A stretch of 64,000 bases of DNA from Desulfosporosinus sp. FKB (GTDB lineage Bacteria; Bacillota; Desulfitobacteriia; Desulfitobacteriales; Desulfitobacteriaceae). This document shows positions 60,151-64,000 of the stretch, in pieces (position 1 is the first letter of the stretch; every line of letters starts with the position of its first letter). The stretch spans positions 62,001-126,000 of the forward strand of contig NZ_NADJ01000016.1 in assembly GCF_002196705.1 (NCBI RefSeq), written 5' to 3'. A program made the translations under genes and the position numbers. Under the pieces are notes generated by a model. The model had not been told where the DNA came from. It ran no database searches and worked only from the letters and a program-made list of their open reading frames with translations.

Positions 60151-61629
60151 TTACTTTTTCAAATTCCCCGAAACATCATGGCATTTATGGCAATCGTTTG
60201 AAGACTGGGCTTGGGGGTTTTGCTGACATCCGCTTCCTGACACCAAGGGGATTGGATATTTCTCTCCCGTGACTTTACTAGTCAATACCCATCCTTCAGT
60301 CTCCAACTTGATATTGGGTAATTCCTCCCCTTTGGCAGTTTTCAGGATTCTATCCCCCACTTTCAATTTCGGTAAATTCGTATTTGCCTGTTCTTCTTCA
60401 AAAGCAAGGTCATCCGGCGAACGAATCGTCCATGACGCAGGAAGGTCTTCTTTAGTGCCATGACAGTCGTAGCATTGGAGTTTTAAGGCCTGATATTCCG
60501 TAGGGTAGAGATGTCCATCTCCCATAACCTCTTGTCGAGTATGACAGTCTATGCAATCCAGTTCCACTTCGCACTTTGTAAAGACCATTCCGGGCTGGTA
60601 GACATTTTTCACTCGCTCACTCAAACTCTCCTTGCCAGTTTCGGAAGACGCTTTTATTTGAGACAGATCTGGCCGGAGATTGAACTGAAGGGTATAAAGA
60701 TCAGGCATACCCAGATTATGGCATTGATTACACTGAGTATACGGAATCTGGGTAGTGAGGCTATGAGTAAGGCCATGCCCCGCCTCTCCTTTCACAGTGA
60801 CATCTTGTCCCTGATAGGTATGGTTTCGATCGGTTAGAACATGGCAACTTTCACAGCCATTTCCTAAGGATGCTTGTTCCGGCAGTTTTCCATTGTTCTG
60901 GTGGCACACTTCCAGACAATTTTTTATTAATTTTTGTTCAAGTGGTTGCCCATTAAACGGCGCCTGGACTTGCGAAGCAATTTCACCAGGTTTTACGGAT
61001 AATTTTGGGGAAATATCAAGGCCATACATATAGCGAACCATGGAAAGTTCCCCTCCTTTATTCGCCATCAAGGATGTGGAGACTAAGACGGTTTGATTAT
61101 CCTCCATTCGCTTATGCCCGGCATGGCATTGAGCGGTCGAAGCTTGAGAGCCGCAGCTTAGCTGACTGACCTCTAAGCGCCCCGGATGTCCTGCCCCATA
61201 CATTCCGGCGTGAGCCTGATTTTGATCCAGAGAGAGGGCATTTCCTCCGTGACAAACCACGCAGCCAAATGTCTCAGACGGATGGGAAGCGGAAATTTCT
61301 TCTATTCCCAAATGGCAAGTCTGACAGCGTTCTACATTCCCATTGGGAAGGATTAAGGTTTTGATCTCCGGCTTTTGTTCTTTCATAATATCCCGTTCCC
61401 ATTGCTCCTCCAAAGCTTTCTTAAGCACAGGATTTTGAGTCGCCTTGATCTTTTGGTTTAACTGGGCAATTTGAGAACGATAATATTTAGTTTGCCACAT
61501 TTCCCAGCTGGGATGACTATTAACCCATAGAACACTTAAAAACACTGCCACGAAGAGCAAAACAGAGCCTAGAAATAACCATTCAAACCCTTGTCCCGTT
61601 TTCATCCCCGGTAAACGAATTTTAAGCAA
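60151..61629 (-). CDS. multihaem cytochrome c with unusual haem motifs
   Basis: A 492-residue protein with an N-terminal signal-anchor helix (residues 15-35) and a periplasmic domain with seven C-X2-C-H motifs: C-Q-T-C-H, C-V-V-C-H, C-E-S-C-H, C-N-Q-C-H, C-I-D-C-H, C-Y-D-C-H and C-H-K-C-H. Three non-standard pairs also occur: C-L-E-V-C-H (C-X3-C-H), C-G-S-Q-A-S-T-A-Q-C-H (C-X8-C-H) and a long C-X11-C-H near the end. It resembles extracytoplasmic cytochromes of Ext-type selenite/tellurite operons. It would take electrons from the Rieske/b6 complex. Confidence 0.85.
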   Translation of the reverse strand: MLKIRLPGMKTGQGFEWLFLGSVLLFVAVFLSVLWVNSHPSWEMWQTKYYRSQIAQLNQKIKATQNPVLKKALEEQWERDIMKEQKPEIKTLILPNGNVERCQTCHLGIEEISASHPSETFGCVVCHGGNALSLDQNQAHAGMYGAGHPGRLEVSQLSCGSQASTAQCHAGHKRMEDNQTVLVSTSLMANKGGELSMVRYMYGLDISPKLSVKPGEIASQVQAPFNGQPLEQKLIKNCLEVCHQNNGKLPEQASLGNGCESCHVLTDRNHTYQGQDVTVKGEAGHGLTHSLTTQIPYTQCNQCHNLGMPDLYTLQFNLRPDLSQIKASSETGKESLSERVKNVYQPGMVFTKCEVELDCIDCHTRQEVMGDGHLYPTEYQALKLQCYDCHGTKEDLPASWTIRSPDDLAFEEEQANTNLPKLKVGDRILKTAKGEELPNIKLETEGWVLTSKVTGEKYPIPLVSGSGCQQNPQAQSSNDCHKCHDVSGNLKK

Positions 61630-61714
61630 CGGGAATTCACCTCTTTTTTATAAGCAACATGAAAACCCTAACGTCGAGAAGTTCCCACGATCTTTTTAAT
61701 TCAATCTTTTTAAT

Positions 61715-63163
61715 TCAATCCGTGTAATCAATCTGTCTCTCATCCAGGGACAGCTGGATTAATTCCGTATTCTTAAAAAGCACTGCTTTCAGGGGAAGTT
61801 GCATAAAACGAGCCGAGGCCCGGATCGCCCAAATAAATATTACCAATAAAAACAAAGAGTAAAGGATACCTACAAGATGCTGTACTCCTGGGTTTCCAGA
61901 TAGAAGCTCGGGCCAATTGTAAGCCTGATGAATTAGGACGGTTGAACTGAGCCATGCTTCATGAGCTTTCGGGAACAAAGTGTAGGGAAGGTAGCCAATA
62001 GCAAAACCAATAAACCCGATCAGTGTGTTGCCGTAGAGGAGCCCAAGACGCATGTAGGAACGAATCTCACACCCTATTAAGGCTACTGCCCCAAAGCCCA
62101 ACATCGCCCCACCCAGCAAATGCCCTATGTTAAGCTGATCTTTAATCAAGATGTGATGCCCTAAAGGAATCCCGTAGCCAATCCAGGCAATAATAATAAA
62201 GACATTGGTGATGACGATCGCGGTCATTACTCCGATGAAAGGAAACATTCCCTTAAACAAAGTTTGCGTAATCCGGGGCAATCCCAAAGTTTTGCACCAC
62301 TCGTCGTTGTTACGTATAGCCGGCGATAGTTCCAGAGAGACCGTAGCGCATTCAGTGCCAAAACCACTCTTGGCCATAGCAATCCCAGCTATTATGCCGG
62401 CTAGAAGCGTCAATAACGGATAGGCCCAGCCTGCTTGAGAGAATCCCATAGTATAGGAAAGGTTAAACAGGCTGCCCCGTACCGCTACCCCAATCAGTAA
62501 AACCAGGAACAATACGCCAATCCAACGCCAAGGATCCCGCCAAGGCCTATACGTTGGCTCATAACCCAAGCTCTCCCCTTTCCAGCCCCTTAACTGTGCT
62601 GTTTCTACATAAGAGCGAGTTTCCTGATGTTTAAAATACCCTGCTAAGCCTAGCTTAGTCAATAACATAAAGGTCAGCATTCCACTGAGACTCATGACCA
62701 CCACGACCACCCAACTATCAATCTGCATCAGAGGAATTCCTCCCAGTAAATGATAGAGAGTACACCCTCCGGCAAGTCGAGTGCCATAACTAAAAACAAT
62801 TCCTCCGCTAAAGGAAACAATCAGCATCTTTTTATCATACTTTACCCAGCTGCGAAATTCTCCCTCCATTAAACCTACCAAGCTTCCCCCCAGAATCATT
62901 CCAATAATCGGCCACCAAACATCCGCTTGAAAGACCTGTCCATACAAATTGGTCTTTCCCCCCAAAAGAAATATTTCCAGTCCGCGGAACATTTGCCCAA
63001 GTCCGGCAGTCACTCGCAACGGATCGACGACTGCTCTACCGTAGACCTGGTAATCTCTTTGAATATCCGCAATCATGAAAAGGATTTGGGCGATACCAAA
63101 GGTTAGGCCAGCCCAAAAGAACGACCATTGTTTCTTAACCGCCTTTACTACGCTTCCGCCCAC
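61715..63163 (-). CDS. YeeE/YedE family transporter
   Basis: A 482-residue protein with about 12 helices in two halves, each carrying a conserved cysteine motif: G-G-C-T-L-Y-H, G-T-E-C-A-T-V-S and G-C-E-I-R-S. In the related YeeE these cysteines bind thiosulfate. It could import sulfur-containing compounds or persulfide for the pathway. The longer of two related branches, as in selenium/sulfur-metabolism operons. It lies between the cytochrome and rhodanese genes. Confidence 0.88.
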   Translation of the reverse strand: MGGSVVKAVKKQWSFFWAGLTFGIAQILFMIADIQRDYQVYGRAVVDPLRVTAGLGQMFRGLEIFLLGGKTNLYGQVFQADVWWPIIGMILGGSLVGLMEGEFRSWVKYDKKMLIVSFSGGIVFSYGTRLAGGCTLYHLLGGIPLMQIDSWVVVVVMSLSGMLTFMLLTKLGLAGYFKHQETRSYVETAQLRGWKGESLGYEPTYRPWRDPWRWIGVLFLVLLIGVAVRGSLFNLSYTMGFSQAGWAYPLLTLLAGIIAGIAMAKSGFGTECATVSLELSPAIRNNDEWCKTLGLPRITQTLFKGMFPFIGVMTAIVITNVFIIIAWIGYGIPLGHHILIKDQLNIGHLLGGAMLGFGAVALIGCEIRSYMRLGLLYGNTLIGFIGFAIGYLPYTLFPKAHEAWLSSTVLIHQAYNWPELLSGNPGVQHLVGILYSLFLLVIFIWAIRASARFMQLPLKAVLFKNTELIQLSLDERQIDYTD

Positions 63164-63222
63164 ATTTTTAACCTCTCTTTATCTCTCATTGATTCTGCTC
63201 GATTGACTCAGTTCTCCCAATG

Positions 63223-63266
63223 AAGTACAGCCCTTGTTTGAACTTTGACAAACAAGGGCTGTACTT
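63223..63266 (-). terminator. perfect 18-bp hairpin between rhodanese and transporter genes
   Basis: AAGTACAGCCCTTGTTTG and CAAACAAGGGCTGTACTT are perfectly complementary with an 8-base loop. No T-run follows, so it may attenuate or stabilise the transcript as much as terminate it. Confidence 0.55.
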
Positions 63267-63289
63267 CAAACAACCTGAATTTCTTCATT

Positions 63290-63811
63290 TTAACATCCGC
63301 CAATGCTCTCTGTTACCTCGCCGCTCCCTAGGTTTTTCCATTGCTCCATCCCGCCAACCAGAACTTTAACATTGTTGGGGGTATAGCCTTTTTGAGTAAG
63401 TATTTGCCAGGCAGTGAAAGAGCGTGATCCATTTAAGCAGACAAGAATCACCTCTTTGTCTTTTGAAATCTCGTTTAAATGAGATGTTATATTCCCTAAC
63501 GGCATATTCATCGCTTTTTCTATATGGCCTGAAGCGAATTCATTAGGTTCTCTGACATCAATGATTTGCCAAGCGTCATTGGCTTTCATTCCGGCAGCAA
63601 GCTGGCTCGCAGAAATCATAGACCCTGAAGGCAGCGTTTTATCCGTGGAACTTGAGGACCCTGGTGTCGATCCGGAAGATTCCGGGTTGGCCGAAGAAGG
63701 CTGAACAGATTGTGCAGGACCCGCTGGATTAGATGTGGAGGGCGCTTTCGTTCCGCAGCCGGATAAAAAAGCAATGACCACCATGCTTAGGAGAATGAAC
63801 TTTAACCTCAT
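63290..63811 (-). CDS. rhodanese-domain lipoprotein
   Basis: A 173-residue lipoprotein: signal peptide with lipobox L-S-G-C19, a Ser/Pro-rich linker to residue 62, then a rhodanese domain (I-I-D-V-R-E-P-N-E-F, active-site Cys125 in V-C-L-N-G-S-R-S, G-G-M-E-Q-W). The protein ends in G-G-C, an extra C-terminal cysteine. It transfers sulfane sulfur (or selenium) outside the membrane and resembles ExtH-type proteins. Confidence 0.9.
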   Translation of the reverse strand: MRLKFILLSMVVIAFLSGCGTKAPSTSNPAGPAQSVQPSSANPESSGSTPGSSSSTDKTLPSGSMISASQLAAGMKANDAWQIIDVREPNEFASGHIEKAMNMPLGNITSHLNEISKDKEVILVCLNGSRSFTAWQILTQKGYTPNNVKVLVGGMEQWKNLGSGEVTESIGGC

Positions 63812-63876
63812 TCTTAATCATCACCACTTTTCAAGAGCGTTCAGGGATACTCTCCCACCAATTTTGGAAGAAAGTT

Positions 63877-64000
63877 TCAATTAAACGTGTTCACGAAGGT
63901 TTCTTCTTCTCTTAGAAAAGCCCGAAGCAGCTTTGCAACCCCTCTGTAGAAGGCAGTCTCAGCTTTATTCTCCATATTGTCAAGTAATTCATAAACCCAT
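63877..64000 (-). CDS. TorD-like chaperone, C-terminal end (runs off right edge)
   Basis: Forty-one codons and a stop are visible: W-V-Y-E-L-L-D-N-M-E-N-K-A-E-T-A-F-Y-R-G-V-A-K-L, which matches the C-terminal A-E-T-x-F-Y-x-G-x-A-K-L signature of TorD/DmsD-type chaperones for molybdoenzymes. This implies a molybdenum oxidoreductase gene nearby to the right. The evidence is limited to this fragment. Confidence 0.6.
   Translation of the reverse strand, partial: WVYELLDNMENKAETAFYRGVAKLLRAFLREEETFVNTFN

Noticed and set aside
1-64000. CRISPR array
   Set aside because: No regularly spaced repeats of 24-40 bases were found; all repeats seen are dispersed pairs or hairpins.

Overview
The window looks like a chromosome segment of an anaerobic, low-to-mid GC Firmicute, most likely a clostridial lineage such as the Desulfitobacterium/Desulfosporosinus group. 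The reasons are strong AGGAGG-type ribosome binding sites, a b6-type cytochrome with a Rieske partner, a multihaem cytochrome, several large serine recombinases and an Acr3-type arsenic operon. The assignment is an inference from gene content. Almost every gene lies on the minus strand, so operons read right to left. No rRNA, tRNA or CRISPR array was seen.

Layout from left to right. (1) 0-2 kb: a cut TfoX-like gene, a methyltransferase and a SRPBCC protein, followed by dispersed repeats. (2) 2.6-10.7 kb: a drug-efflux block (MATE pump, RND pump with its membrane fusion protein) and a two-component system. Matching 11-bp-spaced direct repeats precede both the regulator and the probable efflux promoter. 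(3) 10.8-14.1 kb: two tandem large serine recombinases. (4) 14.5-25.6 kb: small accessory genes, then a prophage remnant with tail tip, fibres, amidase and holin. It stops abruptly inside the tape-measure gene, where a dispersed repeat begins. (5) 25.9-28.7 kb: a tautomerase and an Rrf2 regulator with a MATE pump; the last two carry near-identical operators. (6) 29.5-31.8 kb: an acyl carrier protein and a RelA/SpoT synthetase-like gene bracketed by duplicated recombinase debris.

(7) 32-42 kb: a defence island with two genes carrying G-N-H-R/S motifs, a QatABCD anti-phage system, a SAP-domain gene and an Eco29kI-like restriction-modification system with a small HTH regulator. (8) 42-51 kb: an integrative-element control and recombination module. 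It has three tandem recombinase genes, the middle one lacking a catalytic domain, a recombinase-like protein whose catalytic residues are replaced, a SHOCT-like small protein, a sigma-like factor, a zinc ribbon, and an ImmR/ImmA pair. The leftward operon starts at a consensus promoter covered by operator-like sites and carries a cyclic-di-GMP-I riboswitch in its leader. No relaxase or type IV secretion genes are visible.

(9) 51-52.4 kb: a decayed SNF2-like helicase. (10) 52.5-54.4 kb: arsR-acr3-arsC. (11) 54.7-64 kb: a respiratory cluster with a second ArsR regulator, a b6/Rieske complex, a two-component system paired with a PhnD-like binding lipoprotein, a multihaem cytochrome c, a YeeE/YedE transporter, a rhodanese lipoprotein and, at the edge, the end of a TorD-like chaperone. 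Its content resembles selenite/tellurite (Ext-type) or sulfur-oxyanion reduction operons and suggests a molybdoenzyme just beyond the right edge.

The most interesting points are the c-di-GMP riboswitch wired into a repressor-controlled mobile-element operon, the extended Qat-containing defence operon, the non-catalytic recombinase parts, and the chalcogen or sulfur respiration cluster.
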